A DNA stretch of 64,000 nucleotides from Mitsuokella sp. oral taxon 131 str. W9106 (GCF_000469545.1 NZ_KI273052.1:39670-103669), one strand, 5' to 3'. Counted from the first letter of the stretch, positions 28,941 through 37,571 are shown. A program made the numbers and translations. The notes: a model not told the origin generated them from the letters alone.

Positions 28941-30698
28941 CTACGTGATCGAATCCTGCATGAGAATCGGTGTGAGCGCTTTCATGTCCGGTGTGACATA
29001 GAGCGTTCGCTGGTTTGTAAAGATGACGAATCCTGGCTTGCTTCCGGATGGCTTTTTGACGTAACGCGCCTCAGTGTAGTCGACGGGAATTTTCGACGAG
29101 CCCTGTGCCTTGCTGAAATGAGCCGCGAGGCTCGCCGCGAGCAGGAGCGTTTCCTCAGCAGGTTCTTCGCCTCCGTTTTGCAGGATGACGTGGGAGCCGG
29201 GGATATCCTTTGTGTGCAGCCACGTATCGTTGTAGCGTGCTGTCTTGAATGTCAGCCTGTCGTTTTGGTAATTGTTTTTCCCGACGAGAATATCGGTGCC
29301 GTCGGGCGCACGAAAGTGGAACGGGCGCACAGGTTTATCGTGGTGTTTCTTTTTCGGTTTTTCATGGAGATAGCCTGTCGTGATAAGCTCATTTTGGATC
29401 TCGGCAATTTCGCCGAGACTCGAGGAGGCGAGCAGCGAAGCCTCAATGCTTTCGAGATAGGCGATACCCGCCCTGCATTCCCGCTTCTGCACTTGCAGGA
29501 GATCCTGTGCGCGCTTCAGCTTGTCATACTTCTTGTAGCAGGCTTGCATATTCTCGATGAGCGTGAGCCGCTGATCAAGCGGGATGGTGATCGTCTTGCT
29601 CGTTTCGCTGTAAATATTTGTAACCGTGATGCTCGCATCCGCGTGGTCCTTGAACTCGTATTGATACGTTTGCAGGTTGTCACCGCGCACGCGATACGCT
29701 TCTGCATTTTCTGCCTCTTCGATTTCTGCATCGAGCTTCACGAGCTTGTTCTGTGCGCGCGACAGCTCATTTCTTACGAGCTTTTTGAAGCGATCCTTGT
29801 CGGGGAGCACGTACGAGCCGAAGAGGAGATCTGCCTTTTCGAGCATTGCGCTGACGGTCGGGAAGAAAAGCGGTGTTGCCACAGGGAGATAGTGGAGCGG
29901 AAAGGACGCCATGGCGAGAACTTTGCCTGCATCGTCGACGAGAAGGGTAGGACAAGCCGCTTCTTCGCACGCTGCTCGGAGTTCTTCCAAGGCCGATCGG
30001 ACGGCTGCAAAATCTGCTTTATCAAGCGTCGCAATGCGCACTGCAGGCGCAAGTCCCGCTGAGAAGCAGACCTCTTTTGCTGAGACGGGACCGAATCCCA
30101 TGCATGTGGCAAGGAGTGCCTTGTCGAGACGCTGCTCGCCGTCGACGCGGATCGCATCTAAGATCGTATGCGGATCATCCGCGAGAAGGTCGCGTTTTTC
30201 CTGATGGGGCGGAAGTTTGTAACGCTGACCCGGAAGCACCGTGCGGACGCGGCTGCTGTTTTCGCCAATCTTGCGCAGTGCGTCCACAATGATGTTATCT
30301 TGCAGGAGGATGATGTTGCTGTACTTGCCCATAAGCTCCAGCACAAGTGTTTTCGTTACGATCTGTCCGCCTGCCGCGAGCGCGTCAATGTCGATGAGAA
30401 GCAGGCGGTCTAGCCCATGCTGCCGGATGGAGGCAATGCGGCCTGATTCAATCTGCTTGCGGAGCACCATGCAAAAGACGGGCGGCTCAGGCGGATTTTC
30501 GAGATTTTTTTGGAGCAGATGAGCAGACGGGTTCTGCGGGTTGATGGAGATGTGCAGCAGGTGATTTTCGCCGGGCTGACGGATGGCGAGAATGATGGAT
30601 TGCTTATTGGGTTGGGTAATCTTATCGATGCGTCCGCCAGAAAGTGCAGCGTCAAGCTCGCGGACGAGCGGACGCATCGAAAAACCGTCAAGACTCAT
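28941..30698 (-). CDS. rqcH: NFACT family protein (RqcH/FbpA-like)
   Basis: A 585-residue protein. The start MSLDGFSMRPLVRELDAAL and the segment GGRIDKITQPNKQSI belong to the NFACT-N domain; a central helix-hairpin-helix and a coiled coil (about residues 290-420) follow, then the NFACT-R/DUF814 motif YNDTWLHTKDIPGSHVIL near the C-terminus. RqcH recruits Ala-tRNA to stalled 50S subunits to add alanine tails for degradation; some homologues are surface-associated fibronectin binders. I start at 30698 where the family N-terminus lies, after AGAGGAA; the frame is open for 141 more codons upstream but without homology. Confidence 0.92.
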   Translation of the reverse strand: MSLDGFSMRPLVRELDAALSGGRIDKITQPNKQSIILAIRQPGENHLLHISINPQNPSAHLLQKNLENPPEPPVFCMVLRKQIESGRIASIRQHGLDRLLLIDIDALAAGGQIVTKTLVLELMGKYSNIILLQDNIIVDALRKIGENSSRVRTVLPGQRYKLPPHQEKRDLLADDPHTILDAIRVDGEQRLDKALLATCMGFGPVSAKEVCFSAGLAPAVRIATLDKADFAAVRSALEELRAACEEAACPTLLVDDAGKVLAMASFPLHYLPVATPLFFPTVSAMLEKADLLFGSYVLPDKDRFKKLVRNELSRAQNKLVKLDAEIEEAENAEAYRVRGDNLQTYQYEFKDHADASITVTNIYSETSKTITIPLDQRLTLIENMQACYKKYDKLKRAQDLLQVQKRECRAGIAYLESIEASLLASSSLGEIAEIQNELITTGYLHEKPKKKHHDKPVRPFHFRAPDGTDILVGKNNYQNDRLTFKTARYNDTWLHTKDIPGSHVILQNGGEEPAEETLLLAASLAAHFSKAQGSSKIPVDYTEARYVKKPSGSKPGFVIFTNQRTLYVTPDMKALTPILMQDSIT

Positions 30699-30722
30699 AA
30701 ATATTCCTCTTTTATCCTTTCT

Positions 30723-30755
30723 GCCTAAGGGTCGTTGCGTTACGCCCCTTAGGCC
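30723..30755. other. Intergenic hairpin
   Basis: GCCTAAGGG and CCCTTAGGC arms (allowing one bulge) around a 13-base loop lie between two minus-strand genes. No T-run follows on either strand, so it is not a standard terminator; it may stabilise or process the mRNA. Confidence 0.4.
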
Positions 30756-30772
30756 AATGGCGTAGTCCTGCG

Positions 30773-31033
30773 TCAGTAAATATGGAATTCTTTCCATGGA
30801 ATTTGGTCGAGCCGAACGGTTTTTAGAAAATCCACGATATCTTTTCGGCCGTAATAATGCGGTGTGCCGTTTGCGTCCTGGCTCATGAGGATAATGGGCA
30901 TGTTCGGGAAAAAGGGCGTGAGCGCACGTCGCATTTGGGTACTGCGCGTCGTATACACCGTGACAGTCTGTTTGACCGCGACGATGGCGAAGGTCACGCC
31001 CTGCTCGATAATAACAGCTCCTTGCAGTGTCAT
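30773..31033 (-). CDS. Small hypothetical protein
   Basis: An 86-residue soluble protein starting MTLQGAVIIEQGVTFAI, with ATG 31033 preceded on the minus strand by AAAGGAGC. It contains no membrane segment or metal motif that I can recognise. The segment MSQDANGTPHYYGRKDIVDFL suggests a small alpha/beta fold. The strong ribosome binding site and codon use support a real gene. It lies 74 bases upstream of the NFACT gene and is probably transcribed with it. Confidence 0.75.
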   Translation of the reverse strand: MTLQGAVIIEQGVTFAIVAVKQTVTVYTTRSTQMRRALTPFFPNMPIILMSQDANGTPHYYGRKDIVDFLKTVRLDQIPWKEFHIY

Positions 31034-31145
31034 AAAAGCTCCTTTCGCGCGCGATTGCTTCTCTATTGTAAGCAGGCGATGGGATTGCGTCAAGAAGGGG
31101 AAGCACGAATGCGATAAGCAAAGCGAAAAAATGTTCGATATTCTA

Positions 31146-31174
31146 TTGCAAAAACAAATGTTCTATGATATATT
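31146..31174 (+). promoter_or_regulatory. Promoter of the LysM/YneA-like gene
   Basis: TTGCAA at 31146-31151 and TATATT at 31169-31174 with 17-base spacing. Start expected near 31181, overlapping the LexA-like box. Confidence 0.6.
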
Positions 31175-31179
31175 ATAGG

Positions 31180-31193
31180 CGAACAAAGGTTTT
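31180..31193 (+). promoter_or_regulatory. Possible LexA (SOS) box
   Basis: CGAACAAAGGTTTT compared with the Firmicute SOS consensus CGAACNNNNGTTCG matches the first half fully and three bases of the second half. It lies at the predicted start site, where LexA would block transcription. Three extra ATGTTC half-sites occur at 31131, 31158 and 31202. Confidence 0.35.
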
Positions 31194-31233
31194 GAGAAGG
31201 TATGTTCGTATATATGCGAAAGGAGAACGCATT

Positions 31234-31575
31234 ATGTTTTGCAATATGGATCTGAAGCATGCGTGGCTGCCGTTTTTTATTATCGTAGGGGTGCTTCTTA
31301 TCGCCAGCCCGCTGCATCTTTCAAACCGCTATCTTCGCGCGTCTGATTTCGATGTTGTCATCGTACAGGAAGATGAAAATGCATCTGCGATTGCACTTCG
31401 TTATACGAACGACACCGCTCAGGCAAAGCGTCTTTGCGAGGCGATCATCGACATCAATGCACTTACGCCGGACGGGGCGCTGCGTGCGGGACAAAGCCTA
31501 CGCATTCCTGTGCTTGCGCGAAGCAGTGGCAAAGAAGTTGCGTCGCGGGAGATGGACATTCTTCAAGGCAATTGA
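31234..31575 (+). CDS. Small membrane-anchored LysM-like protein (YneA-like)
   Basis: A 113-residue protein starting MFCNMDLKHAWLPFFII after AAAGGAG. Residues 9-30 form one membrane segment. The rest resembles a single LysM repeat: a VVIVQEDENASAIALRY first half and an INALTPDGALRAGQSLRIPV second half, the latter matching the typical NxxxxxxLxxGQxLxIP pattern. Bacillus YneA, an SOS-induced division inhibitor, has the same layout and a similar length. The LexA-like site supports that reading, but lexA itself is not adjacent, so the role is tentative. Confidence 0.7.
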   Translation: MFCNMDLKHAWLPFFIIVGVLLIASPLHLSNRYLRASDFDVVIVQEDENASAIALRYTNDTAQAKRLCEAIIDINALTPDGALRAGQSLRIPVLARSSGKEVASREMDILQGN

Positions 31576-31592
31576 TTTTTCCTTAAGAGGGC

Positions 31593-31621
31593 TTGACAAG
31601 GTGGGATGTGCTGCCTATAAT
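31593..31621 (+). promoter_or_regulatory. Promoter for thrS
   Basis: Both elements are perfect: TTGACA at 31593-31598 and TATAAT at 31616-31621, spacing 17 bases. Transcription should start near 31628. Confidence 0.9.
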
Positions 31622-31627
31622 AAGGCG

Positions 31628-31870
31628 TATCGAAAGCGATGAAGAAGACACGGCCACGAAGTGCTCTATCGCAGAGAGGACGACGTATGCTGCGAGTTGT
31701 CCATACGAGCGTCGTTGCCACCACTTCCGAGCTGCCTTGCTGAACGCGATACGCGATAAGCGGGGTCGGAGCAATCTCCGTTATCAAGTGCTGAGTGGCC
31801 GACTTTGGCGGCAATCAGGGTGGAACCACGAGCCGATGCCTCGTCCCTAAGCGGGACGAGGCTTTTATTT
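31628..31870 (+). ncRNA. T-box riboswitch controlling thrS
   Basis: A leader of about 240 bases with the canonical T-box sequence AGGGTGGAACCACG at 31817-31830, whose bulge pairs with the acceptor end of uncharged tRNA. The likely specifier codon is ACC (Thr) at 31720-31722, on the 3' side of stem I and followed by A, as usual. It ends in a factor-independent terminator at 31838-31868. Uncharged tRNA-Thr would stabilise the antiterminator and allow thrS expression. Confidence 0.93.
31838..31870 (+). terminator. Regulated terminator of the thrS T-box
   Basis: A perfect 10-bp stem GCCTCGTCCC (31838-31847) / GGGACGAGGC (31853-31862), 5-base loop, then TTTTATTTTTT. Confidence 0.93.
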
Positions 31871-31885
31871 TTTAGGAGGGTTACG

Positions 31886-33805
31886 ATGCTCAAGATTACG
31901 TTACACGATGGGGCGCAGCGCGAAGTAGAAGCGGGCACATCCATTTTCGATCTCATGAAACAGGTGAAGAACAGTCTTACGAAGACGGTTCTCGCGGCAA
32001 AGGTGGATGGCGAGACGAAGGATCTCGCGACGCCGCTCACGAAGGACTGCCACGTCGAGTTTTTGACGTTTGGGGATGCGGATGGCCGCTGGGCGCTGCG
32101 CCATACGGCTTCCCACATTCTCGCGCAGGCGGTCAAGCGCCTCTACAAGGACAGCAACGTACAGCTCGCAATTGGACCGGCGATCGAAAATGGATTTTAC
32201 TATGACTTTGACATCGACCGCCAGTTGACGACGGCGGATCTGGCGGCGATCGAAAAGGAAATGAAGCGCATCGTCAAGGAGAACCTAAAGCTTGAGCGCA
32301 AGGAAGTCAGCCGTGCCGAAGCACTGAAATTCTTCGAGGAGAAAGGGGAGGGCTACAAGGTCGAGCTCATCCACGACCTGCCAGAGGACGCTACGATTTC
32401 GATGTATACACAGGGCGAGTTCACGGATCTCTGCGCTGGCCCGCACGTCGTGTCGACGGGCAAGGTGAAGTCCCTGAAGCTCTTGAGCATCGCGGGTGCT
32501 TACTGGCGCGGCGATGAGAAGAACAAAATGCTGCAGCGCATTTACGGCACGGCGTTTGAGAAGCAGGAGGATCTCGATGCCTACCTGCACATGCTCGAAG
32601 AGGCGAAGAAGCGCGATCACCGAAAGCTCGGAAAGGAGCTTGATCTATTCAGCCTGCACGAGGAAGGCCCTGGATTCCCGTTCTTTCATCCGAACGGCAT
32701 GGTCATTCGCAACGAGCTCATCAATTACTGGCGTGAGGTACATCGCCGCTACGGCTATCAGGAGATTCGCACGCCGATCATACTGAATCGAAGGCTTTGG
32801 GAACAGTCGGGGCACTGGGCGCACTACAAAGAGAACATGTACTTCACGAAGATTGACGGCGAGGACTATGCGGTAAAGCCAATGAATTGTCCGGGAGGCA
32901 TGCTCGTTTACAATTCCAAGCAGCACAGCTATCGCGATCTGCCGCTTCGCCTTGGCGAGCTCGGACTCGTCCATCGCCACGAAAAGTCGGGGGAGCTGCA
33001 CGGTCTCTTCCGCGTCCGCAACTTCACGCAGGATGACGCGCATCTCTTTGTAACGCCGGATCAGATCGAAAAGGAGATTCAGCACACAATCGATCTCTTC
33101 GATGAGGTCTATCAGACGTTTGGCCTCACGTACATGGCGGAACTCTCGACGCGTCCAGACGACTCGATGGGCTCGGATGAGATGTGGGAGAAGGCGACGA
33201 ATGCGCTGCAGGGTGCACTGGAGCATCGCGGACTCGAGTACATCGTCAACGAAGGGGACGGCGCATTCTACGGCCCGAAGATCGACTTCCATCTGCGCGA
33301 CTCCATCGGACGTACGTGGCAGTGCGGCACGATCCAGCTCGACATGCAGATGCCGGAGAAGTTCGACCTCAACTACATCGGCGAAGATGGCGAGAAACAT
33401 CGCACCGTCATGCTGCACCGTGTCGTTTACGGTTCGATCGAGCGCTTTATCGGCATCCTCATTGAGCACTATGCGGGCGCATTCCCCACGTGGCTCGCTC
33501 CTGTGCAGGTGCGCATCCTGCCGATCACGGAGCGCCATGCCGATTACGCCGAGCAGCTCAAGGAAAAGATGTTTGCACGCGGTGTCCGCGTTGAGGTCGA
33601 TGACCGCAATGAGAAGATCGGCTACAAGATCCGTGAGGCACAGATCAAGAAGACGCCGTACACGCTCGTCGTCGGCGACCAGGAAATACAGGATGGGACG
33701 GCTGCCGTCCGCAAGCACGGGGAAAAGGACAGCGAGACGATGAAGGCAGATGCCTTTATCGCCTACATCGGAAAAAAGATTCAGACGCGTGACGGTGCCT
33801 ACTGA
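31886..33805 (+). CDS. thrS: Threonyl-tRNA synthetase
   Basis: A 639-residue class II synthetase with the full domain order: TGS domain (MLKITLHDGAQREV), the editing domain with HTASHILAQAV and the second catalytic region, the catalytic core with MNCPGGMLVY and RVRNFTQDDAHLF, and the C-terminal anticodon-binding domain. The start is ATG 31886 after TTTAGGAGGG; reading from upstream would run into the T-box terminator. It is regulated by the T-box leader. Confidence 0.97.
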   Translation: MLKITLHDGAQREVEAGTSIFDLMKQVKNSLTKTVLAAKVDGETKDLATPLTKDCHVEFLTFGDADGRWALRHTASHILAQAVKRLYKDSNVQLAIGPAIENGFYYDFDIDRQLTTADLAAIEKEMKRIVKENLKLERKEVSRAEALKFFEEKGEGYKVELIHDLPEDATISMYTQGEFTDLCAGPHVVSTGKVKSLKLLSIAGAYWRGDEKNKMLQRIYGTAFEKQEDLDAYLHMLEEAKKRDHRKLGKELDLFSLHEEGPGFPFFHPNGMVIRNELINYWREVHRRYGYQEIRTPIILNRRLWEQSGHWAHYKENMYFTKIDGEDYAVKPMNCPGGMLVYNSKQHSYRDLPLRLGELGLVHRHEKSGELHGLFRVRNFTQDDAHLFVTPDQIEKEIQHTIDLFDEVYQTFGLTYMAELSTRPDDSMGSDEMWEKATNALQGALEHRGLEYIVNEGDGAFYGPKIDFHLRDSIGRTWQCGTIQLDMQMPEKFDLNYIGEDGEKHRTVMLHRVVYGSIERFIGILIEHYAGAFPTWLAPVQVRILPITERHADYAEQLKEKMFARGVRVEVDDRNEKIGYKIREAQIKKTPYTLVVGDQEIQDGTAAVRKHGEKDSETMKADAFIAYIGKKIQTRDGAY

Positions 33806-33871
33806 TTGCATGCGTTTTACACGAATTGGGATCGTTTTGCATAGCCGCAGGGAAAATCATCTGCCAGGTAT

Positions 33872-33900
33872 TGACAGGCGATTTTTCCCATGATACACTG
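33872..33900 (+). promoter_or_regulatory. Promoter for infC-rpmI-rplT
   Basis: TTGACA at 33872-33877 and TACACT at 33895-33900 with 17-base spacing and a TG extended -10. It shares the sequence ATGATACACT with the yebC promoter. Confidence 0.7.
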
Positions 33901-33904
33901 ATTG

Positions 33905-34030
33905 CGTGATTTATCAAGAAGGAGCCACCGCTTCTCACCTGCTGATTCGGTCAGTTGGGTCTATAAGGCGTCAATGCAAGGATTTTAGAGGTGGCTTTTT
34001 GCCACCTCCTTTTTGCTTATTCTTTTATTG
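33905..34030 (+). ncRNA. Ribosomal L20-type autoregulatory leader
   Basis: A leader of about 130 bases before infC that contains CCGCTTCTCACCTGCTGA, a segment typical of Firmicute L20 leaders, and ends in a terminator. In Bacillus, excess L20 binds this leader and promotes termination before infC. Gene order infC-rpmI-rplT behind it is the expected one. Confidence 0.75.
33988..34015 (+). terminator. Attenuator in the infC leader
   Basis: Perfect 8-bp stem GAGGTGGC (33988-33995) / GCCACCTC (34001-34008), a 5-base T loop and a CTTTTTG tail. Confidence 0.9.
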
Positions 34031-34040
34031 GGAGGTGTTT

Positions 34041-34625
34041 TTGATTAGCAAGGAATCGTTACGCATCAATGAAAAGATTCGCATACGAGAGGTTCGCGTG
34101 ACCAGTGCGACGGGCGAGCAGCTCGGCATTATGGCGACGCGTGACGCACTTCGCATGGCGGAGGAGCAGCATCTTGATCTCGTTGAGGTCGCGCCGAAAG
34201 CGAAGCCGCCGGTCTGCCGCATCATGGATTTCGGAAAGTACCGCTACGAACAGCAGAAGCGGGAAAAGGAAGCGCGCAAGAAGCAGAAGATCATCAGCAT
34301 CAAGGAAGTCAAGCTTCGCCCGAATATCGAGCAGCATGACTTCGACGTCAAGCTGAAGAATGCAATTCGCTTTGTCGAGGAAGGAAATAAGGTCAAGGTC
34401 ACGATTATGTTCCGTGGACGAGAGCTTTCGCATCCGGAGCTCGGCAAGGAAGTGCTTTCGCGCGTGGCGGAGAAGCTTGGCGACAGCGTTTCCATTGAGC
34501 GAAATGCAAAGCTCGAAGGAAAGAACATGACGATGATCGTCGCGCCGAAAGTGCAGAAGCCCATAAAGGCGAAGAAGCCCATAAAGGCAGATACTGAGGG
34601 AGGAAATAGCAATGCCAAAAATTAA
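34041..34625 (+). CDS. infC: Translation initiation factor IF-3
   Basis: A 194-residue protein with the IF-3 N-domain ([14 protein letters not shown], then [23 protein letters not shown]) and the C-domain ([34 protein letters not shown]). It prevents 50S joining and checks the start codon. GGAGG at 34031-34035 is followed by TTG at 34041 and ATT at 34044; the ATT has the better spacing (8 bases) and rare ATT starts are the known basis of infC autoregulation, so the true start may be 34044. The end overlaps rpmI by 14 bases. Confidence 0.95.
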   Translation: MISKESLRINEKIRIREVRVTSATGEQLGIMATRDALRMAEEQHLDLVEVAPKAKPPVCRIMDFGKYRYEQQKREKEARKKQKIISIKEVKLRPNIEQHDFDVKLKNAIRFVEEGNKVKVTIMFRGRELSHPELGKEVLSRVAEKLGDSVSIERNAKLEGKNMTMIVAPKVQKPIKAKKPIKADTEGGNSNAKN

Positions 34626-34809
34626 GACGCGCAGAGCTGCAGCGAAGCGCTTCACCAAGACGGGAAGCGGTGAGTTCAAGCGCAACAAGGCGTTTAAGAG
34701 CCACATTCTCGAGAAGAAGTCCCCAAAGCGCAAGCGCAACCTGCGCAAGGCTACGCTCGTATCCAGTGCGGATTACAGCCGTGTCAAACGCATGCTTCCG
34801 AACGGCTGA
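34612..34809 (+). CDS. rpmI: Large subunit ribosomal protein L35
   Basis: A 65-residue basic protein starting [18 protein letters not shown], complete and typical. It overlaps the end of infC in another frame, which suggests translational coupling. GGAGGAAATAGC upstream provides its ribosome binding site. Confidence 0.97.
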   Translation: MPKIKTRRAAAKRFTKTGSGEFKRNKAFKSHILEKKSPKRKRNLRKATLVSSADYSRVKRMLPNG

Positions 34810-34843
34810 TAGCCCCAAGGATAAACGATAGGAGGATAAAGAC

Positions 34844-35197
34844 ATGCCAAGAGTTAAAGCCGGCGTGACGGCACATAGGCGCCATAAGAAGATTTTGAAG
34901 CTCGCAAAGGGGTACCGTGGAGCGAGGAGCAAGCAATTCAAGAAGGCAAATGAAACGGTCATGAAGGCACTCTACTACGCACGTCGTGACCGCCGTGCAA
35001 AGAAGGGGACGTTCCGCCGCCTTTGGATTGCGCGTATCAACGCTGCAGCCCGCGCGAATGGGATTTCCTACAGCCGCCTTGTCAATGGCCTCACGAAAGC
35101 TGGTGTTGAAGTGAATCGCAAGATGCTTGCGGATCTCGCGATTGCAGATGCACAGGCATTCGCTCAGCTCGTTGCAGTGGCAAAGGAAAACCAGTAA
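34844..35197 (+). CDS. rplT: Large subunit ribosomal protein L20
   Basis: A 117-residue protein starting [19 protein letters not shown] and containing [21 protein letters not shown] and [12 protein letters not shown]. It binds 23S rRNA early in assembly and is the expected repressor acting at the infC leader upstream. A strong terminator follows at 35221. Confidence 0.98.
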   Translation: MPRVKAGVTAHRRHKKILKLAKGYRGARSKQFKKANETVMKALYYARRDRRAKKGTFRRLWIARINAAARANGISYSRLVNGLTKAGVEVNRKMLADLAIADAQAFAQLVAVAKENQ

Positions 35198-35220
35198 ACC
35201 CACATCGAAATGATGTGACT

Positions 35221-35261
35221 GGCTCACGGGACCTGATTGCAGTCCCGTGAGCCTTTCTTTT
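35221..35261 (+). terminator. Intrinsic terminator after rplT
   Basis: A perfect 12-bp stem GGCTCACGGGAC (35221-35232) / GTCCCGTGAGCC (35242-35253), 9-base loop and TTTCTTTT tail. Confidence 0.95.
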
Positions 35262-35273
35262 AGGAGGACATTT

Positions 35274-36098
35274 ATGCGCGAGCGAATCGAGAGCCATGCC
35301 AACCGAAAGATCAAGCTTGCCGCCAGCCTGCACGCACGAAGGGGAAGGGAGAAGGCAAACTGTTTCCTCGTAGAAGGGCTTCGCCTTGCGGAGATGGCTG
35401 CAGAATCGCATTGGCAGACGGAGTATGCGCTTTTTACGCAGGCATTTGCCCAAAAAGCGCGCGGCGCAAGGCTTCTCGAACGATTGGAAGCGCGATGCCC
35501 GCTCTACGAAGTCGATGAGGGATGTTTCAAGAAGGTCGCTGCGACGGACAGCCCGCAGGGGATTGCGCTCGTCATGCGGGCACAGCACCAATCGCTCGGT
35601 GCGCATTCGGTGAGACGAAAAGAAAGCCTGTACATCGTCTTGGACGGCGTACAGGATCCCGGCAATGTCGGAACGATCATCCGCACAGCAGATGCGGCGG
35701 GCGCGGATGGCGTCATCTGTCTGTGCGGCACGGCAGATCTATTCGGCGATAAAACGATGCGCAGCACGATGGGGTCGCTCTTTCATCTTCCCATTTTTAC
35801 GGAGGTGACGACTGAAGCCTTGATGGAATTCTGCACAGCACACGGCATTGCGCTCTGTGCAGCGGCGCTCGATCCGGCTGCAAAGCCTCTTTTTGACCCA
35901 TTGTTTCAGCGGGCTTGCGCCATTGTGCTCGGAAACGAGGGAAATGGCATTTCGGAAACCATTCTGCAGGAGGCGGCGCATGTCTTTATTCCGATGTACG
36001 GACGAGCGGAGTCATTGAACGTCGCGACTTCGGCTGCCATCCTTCTTTACGAAGCCGTGCGGCAACGAAACTACAATCACTCTGCCCAGCAGAGATAG
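35274..36098 (+). CDS. SpoU/TrmH family RNA 2'-O-methyltransferase
   Basis: A 274-residue protein with an N-terminal substrate-binding domain (about 1-100) and a C-terminal SPOUT domain. Its motifs are DGVQDPGNVGTIIRTADAAG, IVLGNEGNGIS and SLNVATSAAILLYEAVRQ, forming the knotted SAM site. It methylates ribose in rRNA or tRNA; the precise target is unknown. ATG 35274 follows TAGGAGG and lies immediately after the rplT terminator. Its last 22 bases overlap the convergent thiamine pyrophosphokinase gene. Confidence 0.92.
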   Translation: MRERIESHANRKIKLAASLHARRGREKANCFLVEGLRLAEMAAESHWQTEYALFTQAFAQKARGARLLERLEARCPLYEVDEGCFKKVAATDSPQGIALVMRAQHQSLGAHSVRRKESLYIVLDGVQDPGNVGTIIRTADAAGADGVICLCGTADLFGDKTMRSTMGSLFHLPIFTEVTTEALMEFCTAHGIALCAAALDPAAKPLFDPLFQRACAIVLGNEGNGISETILQEAAHVFIPMYGRAESLNVATSAAILLYEAVRQRNYNHSAQQR

Positions 36099-36784
36099 AC
36101 GGCGAGAATCCCCTGTCCGATTGAGACGGAGAAGGTATTTTCCCCGCTTTCGAGTACGTTGCTGACGGCAGCCGGCTCGTCCTGCGAGAGCACAGCATTT
36201 TGAAGCGTCCAATGCAGATGCTCCGTACGGACGTCGTTCACCTGCTCGCTAAAGGGCAGGAGTGATATGGCGATAGGGTGCGCATGGCACGTGATGGTGG
36301 CGTGTTCTCCGTCCCTTAGGAAGAGCATGGTCTCGCGCGCATCGGCGAGCACACAGGAAATTGGCGCGTGTGCGGCGGTAAAGGCAGTGCTATAAGCATG
36401 GTCAAGGCGTCCGCCGAATGCGCCCGTAAGAATGGCAGCAGCGAATCCTGCATCGTTCGCAATCCGAATCGCGAGCTGCGTATCGGTGAGATCCTTTTCG
36501 GGGGGGAATCGATCCATCGGGATGGCAAGCGCTTCGCCCCATGTCCATGCTTCCTTTGTCGCACTATCTCCATCGCCGATGATTCTTGCGGGGAGGATGC
36601 CCGATTCCCTGCAGAAGCCGAGCCCTCGGTCTACTGCCCATACCGTGCGGTGGTGCGCGATTCTTCGCAGCCACGCCCTTTCAGGCGGTCGGCCTCCGAT
36701 CACTAGCAGGCAAGGGCGTTCAAAGCCGACGGTTTGCGAAGCGAATGTTGCTGTGAGCTCCGGCAGACACAAATGCGTATTCAT
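36077..36784 (-). CDS. thiN: Thiamine pyrophosphokinase
   Basis: A 235-residue protein. The catalytic domain shows VDRGLGFCRESGI, RIIGDGDSA, PPEKDLTDTQLAIR and the LTGAFGGRLDH motif, all typical of bacterial TPK, which makes thiamine diphosphate from thiamine and ATP. The C-terminal beta domain (about 150-235) ends normally. It starts with ATG at 36784 on the minus strand and its tail overlaps the end of the methyltransferase gene. Confidence 0.9.
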   Translation of the reverse strand: MNTHLCLPELTATFASQTVGFERPCLLVIGGRPPERAWLRRIAHHRTVWAVDRGLGFCRESGILPARIIGDGDSATKEAWTWGEALAIPMDRFPPEKDLTDTQLAIRIANDAGFAAAILTGAFGGRLDHAYSTAFTAAHAPISCVLADARETMLFLRDGEHATITCHAHPIAISLLPFSEQVNDVRTEHLHWTLQNAVLSQDEPAAVSNVLESGENTFSVSIGQGILAVYLCWAE

Positions 36785-36815
36785 ACAGCACCTTGTTTCT
36801 TTCGTGAAATACTTA

Positions 36816-36824
36816 TGTTATAAT
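36816..36824 (+). promoter_or_regulatory. Extended -10 promoter for the metallo-hydrolase gene
   Basis: TGTTATAAT at 36816-36824: a perfect TATAAT preceded by TG one base upstream. The -35 is weak. Confidence 0.55.
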
Positions 36825-36893
36825 GTTATAGATAAGCATATCACGTGGAAAAGCGGGGTGCAAATTCTTTCATCCTACAAAGGAGTGGATTTT

Positions 36894-37571
36894 ATGCTTA
36901 AATTTACATATTACGGCCATTCATGCTTTTTGCTGTCCGATGGCACACATAAAGTTCTCGTCGATCCGTTCCTGACGGATAACCCAAAGGCGCCGATCAA
37001 GGCGGATCAAGTCGACTGCGACTTCATTCTCATTACCCATGCGCATTCCGATCATCTCGGTGATGCGCCGGAGATCGCGGATCGCACGGGAGCAGAGCTC
37101 GTCAGCACGCCCGAAGTGCTCCAGGTCTGCGAGACCCGCGTGCCCGGGCTAAAGCAGCACCCGCTCAACCTTGGCGGCTCGCTCAACTTGCCGTTCGGCA
37201 AGGTGCGCATGACGCTTGCGCAGCATAGTGCAGGCGTCGCGGGAGGCATCGCATGCGGCTTCGTCATCTACATGGGAGGCAAGATCCTCTACTACGCAGG
37301 CGATACGGCGCTCTTCAGCGACATGAGGCTCATCGGACAGAAGGATCCCCTTGATTACGCGGTCCTTCCGATTGGTGACAACTATACGATGGGGCTTGAA
37401 GACGCGGCGATGGCGGCACAACTCCTGAATGTGCCGAACGTCATTCCCGTTCATTACAATACGTGGCCGATCATCAATCAGGATGTGCGCCACTACAAGG
37501 AAATCACAGAAGCAATGACGCGCGCCGACGTTCACATCTTCGAGATCGGACAGATGGAAATGCTCGAATGA
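36894..37571 (+). CDS. Metal-dependent hydrolase (UPF0173, metallo-beta-lactamase fold)
   Basis: A 225-residue protein matching the length of the UPF0173 family. It starts MLKFTYYGHSCFLL and has the metal motif THAHSDHLGD, a second His in QHSAG, Asp in YAGDTALFSDM, and a late His in IPVHYNTWP. It likely hydrolyses an ester or phosphodiester bond in the cytoplasm, substrate unknown. ATG 36894 follows AAAGGAGTGG. The stop overlaps the miaA start. Confidence 0.9.
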   Translation: MLKFTYYGHSCFLLSDGTHKVLVDPFLTDNPKAPIKADQVDCDFILITHAHSDHLGDAPEIADRTGAELVSTPEVLQVCETRVPGLKQHPLNLGGSLNLPFGKVRMTLAQHSAGVAGGIACGFVIYMGGKILYYAGDTALFSDMRLIGQKDPLDYAVLPIGDNYTMGLEDAAMAAQLLNVPNVIPVHYNTWPIINQDVRHYKEITEAMTRADVHIFEIGQMEMLE

